Shown: positions 1 to 6,855, counted from the stretch's first letter. The stretch: DNA of 42,436 bases from an uncultured Prevotellaceae bacterium (GCA_902780025.1 CACZDV010000030.1:1-42436), one strand, 5' to 3'. The notes: generated from the letters alone by a model not told the origin. Numbers and translations: made by a program.

Positions 1-52
1 TTAGTGCAAATTCTTGTAACTCTAATACATCTAAATCTTCTGTTTTCTCCAT
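1..52 (-). CDS. 5' end of an unknown short acidic protein, cut by the window edge
   Basis: An ATG at 52 on the minus strand opens a frame that runs off the left edge without a stop. The visible 17 residues are MEKTEDLDVLELQEFAL, very acidic and amphipathic. A perfect 7-bp hairpin (arms 58-64 and 75-81) lies directly upstream of the ATG. No family is recognised; the start could resemble the leader of a small peptide precursor, but that is a guess. The gene is separated from the next minus-strand gene by a terminator. Confidence 0.45.
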   Translation of the reverse strand, partial: MEKTEDLDVLELQEFAL

Positions 53-57
53 TTTTA

Positions 58-81
58 AACGTTGTTTTTTTATTCAACGTT
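58..81 (-). promoter_or_regulatory. hairpin directly upstream of the edge gene
   Basis: Arms AACGTTG (58-64) and CAACGTT (75-81) pair perfectly around a T-rich 10-nt loop. It ends 6 nt before the minus-strand ATG at 52, so in RNA it could limit ribosome access. No TAnnTTTG promoter is obvious between here and the terminator. Function is inferred only from position. Confidence 0.35.
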
Positions 82-133
82 TTTCAGGGCAAGACAGTCT
101 CTAATGTCCCAAATGTCAGTGAAATTCATAGCA

Positions 134-164
134 AAAAGGCTGGAAGTGTTGCTTCCAGCCTTTT
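134..164. terminator. perfect 13-bp stem terminator, usable on both strands
   Basis: The arms at 134-146 and 152-164 (core GGCTGGAAG/CTTCCAGCC) are fully complementary with a 5-nt loop, and A and T tracts flank the GC core. It sits 18 nt after the stop of the 60-aa peptide gene on the minus strand and most likely ends that transcript. Confidence 0.85.
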
Positions 165-181
165 CTTGAGTATTTGAGTGA

Positions 182-364
182 TTACCAGTCCTCTTCGTCG
201 TCCCAGTCCCATTCGCGAGCGCGGTTGGTGCCGCCGCTGCGTACATCCTTGGTGTTCGATATGTAAAGGCTGTTCGATGAGTCGCCTCCGCTTGCGGTAA
301 TCATGTGTTGCAGTACCATGCTGACCACCTTGGTGTTAGGTTCTATATATACTTTCTTGTTCAT
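182..364 (-). CDS. small acidic tail peptide, Prevotella type, 60 aa
   Basis: The product starts MNKKVYIEPNTKVVSMVLQH and ends in the acidic, tryptophan-rich tail WDWDDEEDW. Small proteins with an 'M(K/N)K..YI.P...VV' start and a WDDE-type tail are, to my knowledge, common and uncharacterised in Prevotella and relatives. There is no membrane segment and no cysteine. It lies 38 bp downstream of the large GLUG-repeat secreted protein on the same strand, with no promoter visible in the gap, so it is probably cotranscribed with it and ended by the terminator at 134-164. Function unknown. The codon pattern and good terminator make a real gene likely. Confidence 0.7.
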   Translation of the reverse strand: MNKKVYIEPNTKVVSMVLQHMITASGGDSSNSLYISNTKDVRSGGTNRAREWDWDDEEDW

Positions 365-402
365 AATTCTGTTCTCCTTTTTACTTAATTACAACCTTGA
401 GC

Positions 403-3400
403 TCACTTAATCACCGTCTTTTTACCATTGAAGATATAGAGTCCCTTGCGTGTCGGCTTACCACTGAGCTTGCGCCCGTCAACCGTGTACCAGACCCCAT
501 CCAAACCTTCCCGAGGGAAGGCTTCTGCTCTCTCCCCCTCGGGGGAGATGGTGGGGGGTTGAATTCCTGTGGTCTCGTCCTCGGCAAATTTCATCACGAT
601 CTCGCGGGCATTGTTGCCGTCATTGAACTGGAAGTAGGCGCGGCAGGCGTTCAGCGTACGGTCTGTGCCAGTGCTCTGCAGTTGGTTACCAGTGGAAATA
701 TAATAGATGTCTGTGTCGGCTGATGTGATGGGGAACGCGTCGTAGTAGCCGATGAACTTCACCTTGCCGCCGTCCATGGAGATGGTACGTTCTGCCTGTG
801 TCGATGACTTAATGGTGACATTGTTGAACATCGGGTTGGTGATGGTGGTTGTGTACTTACCTATCACAGGAACCACCTTGTTGTCCTTCACCTGCCAGCC
901 GCTGCCGAGCAAAGCCCGCAGGACACTACCTGTCTCAGTGGTGTAGGTGCCACGACTGTCGTAGCGGTCACCGTTGGTGCTGGCATCCGTCGTGGAATAG
1001 CATTGGCTGATGGAGCCACGCCCCTTACCATCACCACGGGCTATCTTGCAGATGCCACTCGGATTGGCGAATGAACCAGCGTTCAGACAACTCGTGATGT
1101 TGGGCGTAGAAGCATCACTCCAGCCTACGAGTCCACCCACGTTGGTCATAGTGCCCGAGCCGCCACTGACGTAACCGATGGAACCGTCGAACAGACAGTT
1201 GGTCATGGTAAACGAAGACGACAGGGCGTGGCCGATGATACCACCGCTATGTACGGTACCCGTGCCATTGGGGAACTGGATGTCGGCACTGACATGGCAG
1301 CTCTGGATGGTCACGCCATTAGCGAAGCCTACCAAGCCGCTGGCGTGGTAGGCCTTATCAGAAATAAGCCTCACCGTACCCGTAGTATTCACGTTCATGA
1401 TGGTAGCTCCCTGCACAGCAGAGAACGGTGCGTAGCCCTGTGCATTGCCATTATCGAGTGCCAACGTGAGGGTATGTCCATTGCCATCGAAGATACCACA
1501 GAATGGACGGTTTCCGCTATCGTTAGAGCCAAGCCATGTACCCACCTTCTTCGAGACATTAACATCAGCACCGAGTCTCACGAGTTTGCCGGCGAAAGTG
1601 TTACCACCTGCAACGGCATCTGCGAAAGCTACCCAGTCGTCATCACTATTGATAATGAGGTCAGCATCCCATTTAATGATATAAGGTGTGCCGGCTTTCA
1701 GCGTCGTCACGGGCTCCGTTGTGCTTTCGGGGTTGCCAAAGGTCAGGCTAACGGTGGTACCGCTTACGCTGGCGTCGGTCAGCGTCTTGGCGATAGCACC
1801 ATAGAGCGGACCGTTCTCGTCAGTCAGGTCGACGTTAAACGGCAGGCAGATGGTGTTCCACTCACCGTCTTTGTAGAGGGTGCGGCCGTCCAGCATCACG
1901 TTGACAGTCTCGCCGTTCTTGTTACTAATGGCCGTGCTGTTACTGTTGTCAGCAGCGTTGTCGGCCAGCAGGATGTAACCGAAGACAGCAGGCACCGCCT
2001 TGCCGTTGTCCACCGTCCAGCCTGCGCCGAGCTGAGTGGCGAGCTCATCAACCGTCATGTCGCCAACGGCCGTGCCCTGATCGCTATTGCAGACGTTCTG
2101 TGTGTAGTAGCTGTTGTTATATTCCACAGGCTTATTTTCTGTATTACGATAAAAAGTCTTACTATACGTGCTGCCTGACGGGACCGTGATCGTACCCGCC
2201 ATCAGACAGTTGTTGAAAAAGGTCTTGTTGACAGTGCCTCTACCGGTGTATGAGCTGCAATAAGCAAGCCCGGTTCCTGTGACAGTGATGTTGCCATCGA
2301 AGCGGCAGTCTGTAAAGGTGAGCCAGTTGTAATTCGGTGAGGCAATGAAACCACTTAGATAGGCAGCACTGTTGCTACTGGATCCCGTATAACTTATGTC
2401 AACGCTCGACCAGCATTTAGTGATGGTTGAGCTGTGGAAATCGACGCTTTTGTATATCAGCCCTGAGGCGTAACAAAAATAAACATAGGAAGAGTTATTT
2501 ATCGTGATGGTACCCGCCGTATGCAGATTCTTGAATTCACTCTCGCCAACATATCTGAACGGAGCAACATAATTTTCTGACGCCGATGACACCGTGTAGT
2601 TCACGGTCAGCGTGTGTCCGCTACCGTCAAATTTGCCACGGAACGGGTTCGTCTCCGTGCCCACCATCGTCGTGACGGAGATGTCGGCAGTCAGCTTGTA
2701 ACGCGTGCTGGAAGTGGCATAGGTGCTGTTGTAGTTCTCAACTAAATAAACAAAGGCATCCCAGTCAGCGCTGCTACTAATGAGATACGGATACTCTGCC
2801 GTGCCCTTACCGATATTGACGTGGTAGCCACTTCCAGCAACGTCAAAAGTCTCAGTACTATTATGCTGTACGAAAGCCTTCACGTTGTTGAAGGGGACGT
2901 AATAGCAGTTCGTGAAGAATTGACTTTCATCGTTTCCGCAAATGGCTCCTACGGCACTGCTCCCTGCTGAGACAGTGCCCCTGTTCAGACAATTGCTGAC
3001 TGAAGTGCCATAGTTAGGTATAGATCCGACAATGCCGCCACATCCTGTAACACTGGTAGTGAGGGTGATGTTGGCTGCATTTTCACAGCCTGTCACGCTG
3101 ACATTTCCGCTAATATAACCTAAAATACCACCCCAACCTTCACCAGAGATACCTGAGAGTGTGCCAGAGACTGTACAATCCTTAAGATTGGTGTATTTGG
3201 ACTGACCAACGATGCCGCCGTGATAGTTTGCGTCAACGGTAGCTATGTTTTCACCGCTTACATGACAGTTCTCGATGGTAACACGAGCGTTATCGTCATC
3301 GCCTCCATATGTTTTGCCTGCTATACCGCCAGTTAAGTTATTGCCTGTGATGTGGCAGTTGGTGAGGGTCAAGTCCTTGACTACGGCTCCGTCCGAAAGA

Positions 3401-3792
3401 TAACCGAACAGACCCACATAAGTGTTATTGGGCATATAGATGGTCATGCCGTCGATGATCTTGTTGTTGCCGTCGAAGGTGCCGCGGAACGTTTTGTTAT
3501 AGTTTTCATAATTGCCGATGGGCGTGTGGTTGCTCTGCCCTGCGGCCACTGCCGTCATGTAGATGGGATTGTTTAGCTTGAAGGTGAGTCCCGAGCAGTT
3601 GTTGCCGGCATTGACGTAGGCCGCGAGGTTCTCCAAGTCGTCCTTGTTGTTGATGAGGTAGATGGTCTTCTCATCGACCACTTCAGTCTTGAAGTCGGTA
3701 AGACTTACAGCCCACGCCCCTGTTGTCGTGAGCACGGCGAGCAGCAGCGTCATGGCTGCGCGCGCCAGAAACATTCTTCTTTGTCGTTTCAT
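403..3792 (-). CDS. secreted GLUG-repeat surface protein, 1129 aa
   Basis: Residues 1-28 form a clear signal peptide (basic start, hydrophobic stretch, cut after GAWA). The body is built from repeated modules containing F.G.FDG.GHTL-type turns (three strong copies, near residues 108, 385 and 765), each followed by short GLUG-like repeats such as GGIVGQS, GGILGYIS and GGLVGWSD. Such repeats form beta-helix or beta-solenoid folds in adhesins and M26-type proteins. The last ~30 residues (GRKLSG...GLYIFNGKKTVIK) look like a short C-terminal sorting or anchoring signal seen in Prevotella secreted proteins (inference). Residues before that tail are encoded by two GC-rich hairpins at 506-548 that look like an inserted repeat. 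A TACCTTTG promoter lies at 3859-3866, and an operator-like array lies further upstream. Likely substrate: host or plant surface glycan or protein, unproven. Confidence 0.85.
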   Translation of the reverse strand: MKRQRRMFLARAAMTLLLAVLTTTGAWAVSLTDFKTEVVDEKTIYLINNKDDLENLAAYVNAGNNCSGLTFKLNNPIYMTAVAAGQSNHTPIGNYENYNKTFRGTFDGNNKIIDGMTIYMPNNTYVGLFGYLSDGAVVKDLTLTNCHITGNNLTGGIAGKTYGGDDDNARVTIENCHVSGENIATVDANYHGGIVGQSKYTNLKDCTVSGTLSGISGEGWGGILGYISGNVSVTGCENAANITLTTSVTGCGGIVGSIPNYGTSVSNCLNRGTVSAGSSAVGAICGNDESQFFTNCYYVPFNNVKAFVQHNSTETFDVAGSGYHVNIGKGTAEYPYLISSSADWDAFVYLVENYNSTYATSSTRYKLTADISVTTMVGTETNPFRGKFDGSGHTLTVNYTVSSASENYVAPFRYVGESEFKNLHTAGTITINNSSYVYFCYASGLIYKSVDFHSSTITKCWSSVDISYTGSSSNSAAYLSGFIASPNYNWLTFTDCRFDGNITVTGTGLAYCSSYTGRGTVNKTFFNNCLMAGTITVPSGSTYSKTFYRNTENKPVEYNNSYYTQNVCNSDQGTAVGDMTVDELATQLGAGWTVDNGKAVPAVFGYILLADNAADNSNSTAISNKNGETVNVMLDGRTLYKDGEWNTICLPFNVDLTDENGPLYGAIAKTLTDASVSGTTVSLTFGNPESTTEPVTTLKAGTPYIIKWDADLIINSDDDWVAFADAVAGGNTFAGKLVRLGADVNVSKKVGTWLGSNDSGNRPFCGIFDGNGHTLTLALDNGNAQGYAPFSAVQGATIMNVNTTGTVRLISDKAYHASGLVGFANGVTIQSCHVSADIQFPNGTGTVHSGGIIGHALSSSFTMTNCLFDGSIGYVSGGSGTMTNVGGLVGWSDASTPNITSCLNAGSFANPSGICKIARGDGKGRGSISQCYSTTDASTNGDRYDSRGTYTTETGSVLRALLGSGWQVKDNKVVPVIGKYTTTITNPMFNNVTIKSSTQAERTISMDGGKVKFIGYYDAFPITSADTDIYYISTGNQLQSTGTDRTLNACRAYFQFNDGNNAREIVMKFAEDETTGIQPPTISPEGERAEAFPREGLDGVWYTVDGRKLSGKPTRKGLYIFNGKKTVIK
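506..548. repeat. in-frame GC-rich double hairpin inside the GLUG protein gene
   Basis: Two perfect hairpins, CCTTCCC/GGGAAGG (506-512, 515-521) and TCTCCCCC/GGGGGAGA (531-538, 541-548), lie within codons near the C-terminus. They encode a low-complexity proline/glutamate/arginine stretch that interrupts the otherwise typical C-terminal tail. A similar element occurs inside the glycosylase gene at 23849-23866. Confidence 0.6.
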
Positions 3793-3858
3793 TTCTTTTT
3801 AATGGTTATTTTGTTGTTATTTTCTCTTTCCGACTATGGTTCTCGAAATTTTCGGGCG

Positions 3859-3866
3859 CAAAGGTA
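3859..3866 (-). promoter_or_regulatory. TACCTTTG promoter of the GLUG protein gene
   Basis: On the minus strand this reads TACCTTTG, matching the Bacteroidota -7 element TAnnTTTG. It leaves a leader of about 65 nt before the ATG at 3792. The first GTGTG operator repeat begins 20 bp upstream of it. Confidence 0.7.
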
Positions 3867-3882
3867 CATAATTAATAAGAAT

Positions 3883-3955
3883 AAAGTGTGAAAAAAATGG
3901 CAAAGGTGTGTAATTCATGGCAAAAAGGTGTGGAAATTTGCACAATTTCCACACT
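3883..3955. promoter_or_regulatory. operator-like array, copy 1: three GTGTG direct repeats plus an inverted half-site
   Basis: Direct repeats with GTGTG at 3886, 3906 and 3928 (steps of 20 and 22 bp, about two helical turns) share surroundings of the form aaGGTGTGtaattcATGGCA. They are followed by the inverted half ATTTcCACAC (3944-3954). The minus-strand promoter starts 20 bp to the left. The same arrangement and steps recur at 10579-10653 beside an AraC-type regulator, so this is probably that regulator's binding site (inference). Confidence 0.65.
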
Positions 3956-3980
3956 CTTCTCTCACAGAAAGCTTTTATAT

Positions 3981-4020
3981 GGACATATGGACAAAAGGAC
4001 AATAAGCGTGTTCTTTTGCG
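3981..4020. repeat. 40-bp dispersed repeat, copy 1
   Basis: The 40 bases here are identical to 10332-10371 in the same orientation; the core is GGACATATGGACAAAAGGAC followed by AATAAGCGTGTTCTTTTGCG. Both copies are intergenic and lie next to one of the GTGTG operator arrays. No coding potential is credible. Confidence 0.9.
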
Positions 4021-4021
4021 C

Positions 4022-4085
4022 AGATGACAGAGGACAGTCCCCTGACATACTGTGTACCTTATTTACTCAACTTTCGCAAGTTGAG
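4022..4085. repeat. 31-bp repeat copy 1 and a CTCAACTT palindrome; rest of the 464-bp gene-free gap
   Basis: Bases 4022-4052 (core GGACAGTCCC) match 4869-4899 at 29 of 31 positions. At 4066-4085 an 8-bp perfect hairpin CTCAACTT/AAGTTGAG follows. The remaining gap to 4256 holds tandem GAAGTCAT units (about 4088-4120), a short CGCGGTC..GACCGC palindrome near 4115 and an unassigned GC-rich stretch. No gene is supported in 3793-4256. Confidence 0.7.
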
Positions 4086-4256
4086 AGAAGTCATGGGAAG
4101 TCATAGGAAGTCATCGCGGTCTTCGACCGCTCAAGAAGTCATGAGACGATAGTCCTGCTCCATTCTCGCTCGAGCTTGCTCGCTTCGCTTGCGAAGAACT
4201 TCCTCTAACTTCTTAAGGTGAGCGAATGCGAAACTTGAATTATTTATTTTATACCT

Positions 4257-4469
4257 TTATGACAGTCCTTCGATGTCTTGCACGGCAATCTTGTCGAGAT
4301 TGCGCTTGTGGTTGATGGCTCCGGGCTTGAACAGGTCGAAGTCGATGGAGCGGCGGTGGCCCAGATAAAGGGCGATGGCTGTGCCGCCCACGAGGTAGTA
4401 CTCGCGTCGGAACTGAGCCATCAAGGGCAGCAGCTCGCGCTGGCGGTCGTTGAGAATCTCGCTATGCAT
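4257..4469 (-). pseudogene. truncated AbiEii/AbiGii-type nucleotidyltransferase toxin, 70 aa
   Basis: From the ATG at 4469 the frame reads MHSEILNDRQ, then YYLVGGTAIALYLGHRRSID and FDLF, the nucleotidyltransferase signature (GG.. followed by D.D) of the AbiEii toxin family. Members are normally about 200 residues or more; this one stops after 70, soon after the second acidic motif, so the C-terminal helical domain is missing. The ATG overlaps the end of the partner gene by 8 bases (AAATATGCATAG), the usual coupling of antitoxin and toxin. It is best read as a remnant. An active short form cannot be excluded because the metal-binding motif remains. Confidence 0.65.
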
Positions 4470-4722
4470 ATTTCCGGAGTACGAGTGAGAAGAAGTGATG
4501 GATTTCGGGGTAGTAGTTCTGCTTCTGGCGGCCTGTGGCTGAGAAGAACACCTCGGCCACGCGCTTGCCTCCGAGCACCTGAATGAGCTCGCGGCAGTCG
4601 TCAAGTGTGCCGTCGTTGAGGATGCGCTCCACAAGCAGGGCGTCGCTGATGTCGTGCTTCTGGTCGTCGGGCGTATACCAGAAGAGGTTTCTGTGCTTGT
4701 CTATAATCTGCTGTCGTGACAT
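4462..4722 (-). CDS. small partner of the AbiEii-like gene, 86 aa
   Basis: An 86-residue soluble protein (MSRQQIIDKHRNLFWYTPDD...) sits directly upstream of, and overlaps, the nucleotidyltransferase remnant. Small proteins with this 'LFWYTPD....IS..LLVERIL..G' start are commonly the upstream partners of AbiEii-like nucleotidyltransferases in Bacteroidota, and are thought to act like antitoxins (family knowledge, not shown here). It appears intact. A TAACTTTG promoter at 4754-4761 gives a leader of about 25 nt. Confidence 0.7.
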   Translation of the reverse strand: MSRQQIIDKHRNLFWYTPDDQKHDISDALLVERILNDGTLDDCRELIQVLGGKRVAEVFFSATGRQKQNYYPEIHHFFSLVLRKYA

Positions 4723-4753
4723 AATCTTTGCATTTGAATGGCTAATTCGGCTG

Positions 4754-4761
4754 CAAAGTTA
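4754..4761 (-). promoter_or_regulatory. TAACTTTG promoter of the AbiE-like pair
   Basis: Minus-strand TAACTTTG followed by GC matches the TAnnTTTG consensus, 32 nt upstream of the ATG at 4722. Confidence 0.6.
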
Positions 4762-4868
4762 CGAATTATTTTCGTAATAGCGTACGCTTGGGGCGTAAAA
4801 AGTAACGAAAAGCATGACAGCCCCTTCTGTGTCCTCGAGGAACTGTCCGATCCGTCCCCTGGGGGCAG

Positions 4869-4899
4869 AGATGACAGGGGACAGTCCCTTGACATACTG
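4869..4899. repeat. 31-bp repeat, copy 2
   Basis: Matches 4022-4052 with two differences. The palindromic core GGGGACAGTCCC-like sequence resembles dispersed REP-type elements of Bacteroidota. It lies in a gene-free stretch (4723-5052) directly before the 108-bp repeat. Confidence 0.7.
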
Positions 4900-4908
4900 A
4901 CACATAGG

Positions 4909-5016
4909 AAACGGGAGTTTGTGCAGGTTTCCAGCAAGAATCACGGATAAACGATTTTTAACGTGAGAAAGTGGGGCTGACCTTTGGGAAAGTCCCGCTT
5001 CTTTTGTATCTTTGCA
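4909..5016 (+). repeat. 108-bp direct repeat, copy 1, carrying a promoter
   Basis: Aligns without gaps to 5666-5773, 103 of 108 bases identical. It contains the hairpin AAGTGGG/CCCGCTT (one G-T wobble relative to copy 2) and ends with TTTTGTATCTTTGCA, whose TATCTTTG (5007-5014) is a TAnnTTTG promoter. Downstream is a short frame starting near 5050. Confidence 0.9.
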
Positions 5017-5049
5017 TGCTGAATTGCGAGTTGCATGAGAAAGAAGTAA

Positions 5050-5189
5050 TGATGAATGTTAAGACAGAAGAAGAACCGAAGCTGTCGGCTTTCCCTGAGG
5101 AAGTCGGCGAGAACGGTTTGAAGATATATGACGAGACCTCATACGAGAATCAGATAGCGGCACTGAGCCATTGGAGTTTGATATGTTAA
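5050..5189 (+). CDS. possible 45-aa hypothetical protein
   Basis: After the promoter of the 108-bp repeat, ATGATGAATGTTAAGACA (5050) opens a frame of about 45 codons ending at 5189. The product (MMNVKTEEEPKLSAFPEEVG...) is acidic and has no recognised family. The frame also extends upstream through the promoter, but that extension is unlikely to be translated. It may be the remnant of a larger gene, as its neighbours are also damaged. Confidence 0.35.
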
Positions 5190-5244
5190 GCGAGTTCTTG
5201 TAGAAAAAGTTGTCGATTCGTTGTTTTTATTCAGAAATAATTCC

Positions 5245-5252
5245 TATCTTTG
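5245..5252 (+). promoter_or_regulatory. TATCTTTG promoter of the Rpn remnant
   Basis: CCTATCTTTGCAGC matches TAnnTTTG, 27 nt before the ATG at 5280, so the shortened gene probably keeps its own promoter. Confidence 0.6.
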
Positions 5253-5279
5253 CAGCAGAATATAAATAGGATATAGTTA

Positions 5280-5584
5280 TGGCAGACGATACAAGGGAGA
5301 AATTCATAAACCCGTACACCGACTTCGGCTTCAAGAAGTTGTTTGAGCAGGCAGAAATTGCGAAGTACTCTGATGCAGAACGTAGGTTATACGAGGCAAG
5401 CCAGAAAGAATACTGGGATTATACCAGCACACTGGAAACGGCTGAACGCAAAGGCGAGGTCAAGGGCGCTCAGAAAGAAAAGATAGAAACCATTCATCGT
5501 TTGCAGGCTATGGGTTTGTCTATAGAACAAATAGCCCAAGGTGCTGACATGGAGGTTAAGGAAGTAAAGAAACTATTACAATAG
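5280..5584 (+). pseudogene. Rpn/PD-(D/E)XK nuclease-transposase with its core deleted in frame, 100-aa product
   Basis: The first ~22 residues (MADDTREKFINPYTDFGFKK plus LF) are the typical start of the PD-(D/E)XK nuclease family transposases (Rpn, PF12784-like). The next residues, EQAEIAKYSDAERRLYEASQ, belong to the C-terminal part of the same family, normally some 200 residues later. The tail AMGLSIEQIAQGADMEVKEV is the usual C-terminal helix pair. The nuclease core is thus absent while the frame is kept; the join lies at a shared 'LF'. The family is usually about 300 residues. The product cannot be a nuclease, but the C-terminal region alone might act on other Rpn proteins (inference). The ATG is at 5280, after GTT at the end of the leader. 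Confidence 0.75.
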
Positions 5585-5665
5585 TCTTTTATGGCAAGGA
5601 CTGACCTGAAAGTGACTAAGGGACGGCTCTCCGATCCGTTTGAAGTACAGGAAACGGGATGCACA

Positions 5666-5773
5666 AAACGGGAGTTTGTGCAGGTTTTCGGCAAGAATCA
5701 AGGATAAACGATTTTTAACGTGAGAAAGTGGGGCTGACCTTTGGGGAAGTCCCACTTCTTTTGTATCTTTGCA
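5666..5773 (+). repeat. 108-bp direct repeat, copy 2, carrying the promoter of the coiled-coil gene
   Basis: Second copy of 4909-5016 (five substitutions, no gaps). The hairpin AAGTGGG/CCCACTT (5726-5732, 5751-5757) is perfect here. TATCTTTG at 5764-5771 lies 50 nt before the ATG of the 147-aa protein. Confidence 0.9.
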
Positions 5774-5820
5774 GTCTTTTTCCAATTATTCATTAACACA
5801 CATATATAGGAGGTAAAATC

Positions 5821-6264
5821 ATGGAGATTAGTATTGAGGAATTCCAGCGGCTGGCTGACGACAAGACCAGTCAGGCAGTGAGGATTGCCGAGCTGGAGAG
5901 GCAGCTGGCCGAGCGGATGGGTGAGTGCGAACAGTTGAGGGACAGGGTCGGTGCACTGGAGGCGGATAATGAGGCGGCGCGGCTGGAGATTATGATGCTG
6001 AGGAACTACATCACGCTGTCGGTGGAGAAGATCAAGGCGTTCGTGAAGCGGCTGCAGAGCCTCGACCGCTTCGCGTTCCTGAAGACGTTCCTGGAGTGCG
6101 TACTGCCGCAGGAGCACTACCAGGAGCAGCTGATGCTGGTGAACGAGGTGATGACGATTCCGGAGGAGCCGAAGGCGGTGGCGACTGTGCAGAACAACTT
6201 TGCGGCGGGCAGCGGCTGTCAGGTGTTCAACGGTGAGGTGAAGGGTGAATTTGACAAAAACTGA
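5821..6264 (+). CDS. coiled-coil protein with a C-terminal CQVFNG motif, 147 aa
   Basis: Residues ~10-75 form a heptad-rich coiled coil (ELERQLAERMGECEQLRDRV...). A helical middle follows, and then a C-terminal segment NNFAAGSGCQVFNGEVKG, whose CQVFNG motif returns in the next gene. The start is supported by a good AGGAGG Shine-Dalgarno at 5810-5815, unusual in this window. The promoter is in the 108-bp repeat. Such proteins occur in Prevotella mobile or accessory regions; I know no proven function. It probably forms an operon with the next gene (7-bp gap). Confidence 0.75.
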   Translation: MEISIEEFQRLADDKTSQAVRIAELERQLAERMGECEQLRDRVGALEADNEAARLEIMMLRNYITLSVEKIKAFVKRLQSLDRFAFLKTFLECVLPQEHYQEQLMLVNEVMTIPEEPKAVATVQNNFAAGSGCQVFNGEVKGEFDKN

Positions 6265-6271
6265 GTGAGCG

Positions 6272-6706
6272 ATGGAGGAGAATGAGACGAAGAACGTGGT
6301 GAACCACTTCGAGGCAGGTGCCAACTGCCAGGTGTTCAACGGTCCCATCACTGGCTGCGTGTTTGCCATGCCTGGGTCGACGGTGACGCAGCAGCCCGTG
6401 GTGCAGCAGGGCGGCGGAGAGGAGGAAGCGGCAGGCGATGACAGGCAGGAAGAGCCGACGGAACAAGATGACGTAGTCGAGCGGCTCAAACCGATATTCT
6501 ATAACAACGCAGAAAATGTCAGTCGCTTCTTGAATGAAATTGAAGGCATGAAGGACAAGGATATCACCGATGTTGTGAACCAGTGGGTAGGGGATAAGCT
6601 AATCTCTGACTACGGGAATAGCCGAAAGGGGGATTTGTGGACTATTCTCAGCGAAGTGGGGTTATACAAAAGTTCAAGGCAGAACTGGTGCAGGAGAGTG
6701 TTTTAG
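6272..6706 (+). CDS. CQVFNG-motif protein with an acidic linker and a conserved C-terminal domain, 144 aa
   Basis: Residues ~8-36 carry NHFEAGANCQVFNGPITG and CVFAMPGS, close to the end of the upstream protein. A Gln/Glu-rich linker follows (~37-68), then a helical domain (VERLKPIFYNNAENVSRFLN ... SRQNWCRRVF) of a type I recall in Bacteroidota accessory proteins without an assigned role. The last codons and stop lie inside the stem of the terminator at 6692-6720. It could work with the upstream coiled-coil protein through the shared motif (inference). Confidence 0.75.
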   Translation: MEENETKNVVNHFEAGANCQVFNGPITGCVFAMPGSTVTQQPVVQQGGGEEEAAGDDRQEEPTEQDDVVERLKPIFYNNAENVSRFLNEIEGMKDKDITDVVNQWVGDKLISDYGNSRKGDLWTILSEVGLYKSSRQNWCRRVF

Positions 6707-6720
6707 CTCTCCTTTTTTTT
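6692..6720 (+). terminator. terminator overlapping the stop codon
   Basis: AGGAGAG (6692-6698) pairs with CTCTCCT (6707-6713), followed by a T tract. The stop codon TAG (6704-6706) sits in the loop, so the gene ends inside its own terminator. Confidence 0.85.
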
Positions 6721-6730
6721 GCTTTCCGAG

Positions 6731-6797
6731 GTTTACGGGAAAGCCAAAAGTTTACGCTTTCGGTTTATAAAAGTTTATAGTGGTTTATAGTGGTTTA
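6731..6797 (+). repeat. phased GTTTA array upstream of the primase/helicase operon
   Basis: GTTTA occurs at 6731, 6750, 6763, 6773, 6783 and 6793; the last four are exactly 10 bp apart, placing them on one face of the helix, with an extended unit TGGTTTATAG. A 7-bp hairpin GCTTTCC/GGAAAGC (6721-6727, 6738-6744) overlaps the first. The array lies about 50 bp before a TATCTTTG promoter. It resembles iterons or an operator. Confidence 0.55.
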
Positions 6798-6847
6798 CGT
6801 GCTATGAACTAATGCTTTCTTTGTGCTTATAACTGAAAAGTTGAGAC

Positions 6848-6855
6848 TATCTTTG
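6848..6855 (+). promoter_or_regulatory. TATCTTTG promoter of the primase/helicase operon
   Basis: TATCTTTGC matches TAnnTTTG. An ~80-nt leader follows, containing tandem GAAGAATT units (about 6893-6920) before the ATG at 6935. Confidence 0.6.

Noticed and set aside
1228-2178. 316-codon plus-strand frame inside the GLUG protein gene
   Set aside because: Shadow of the minus-strand gene, which has a signal peptide, repeats and a promoter; the plus frame has none.
3817-4106. Small frames on both strands in the gap after the GLUG gene
   Set aside because: They cross the promoter, operator array and dispersed repeats.
5698-6489. 263-codon minus-strand frame opposite the coiled-coil and CQVFNG genes
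   Set aside because: Low-complexity Ser/Leu/His product, no promoter; the plus-strand genes have promoter, ribosome site and terminator.
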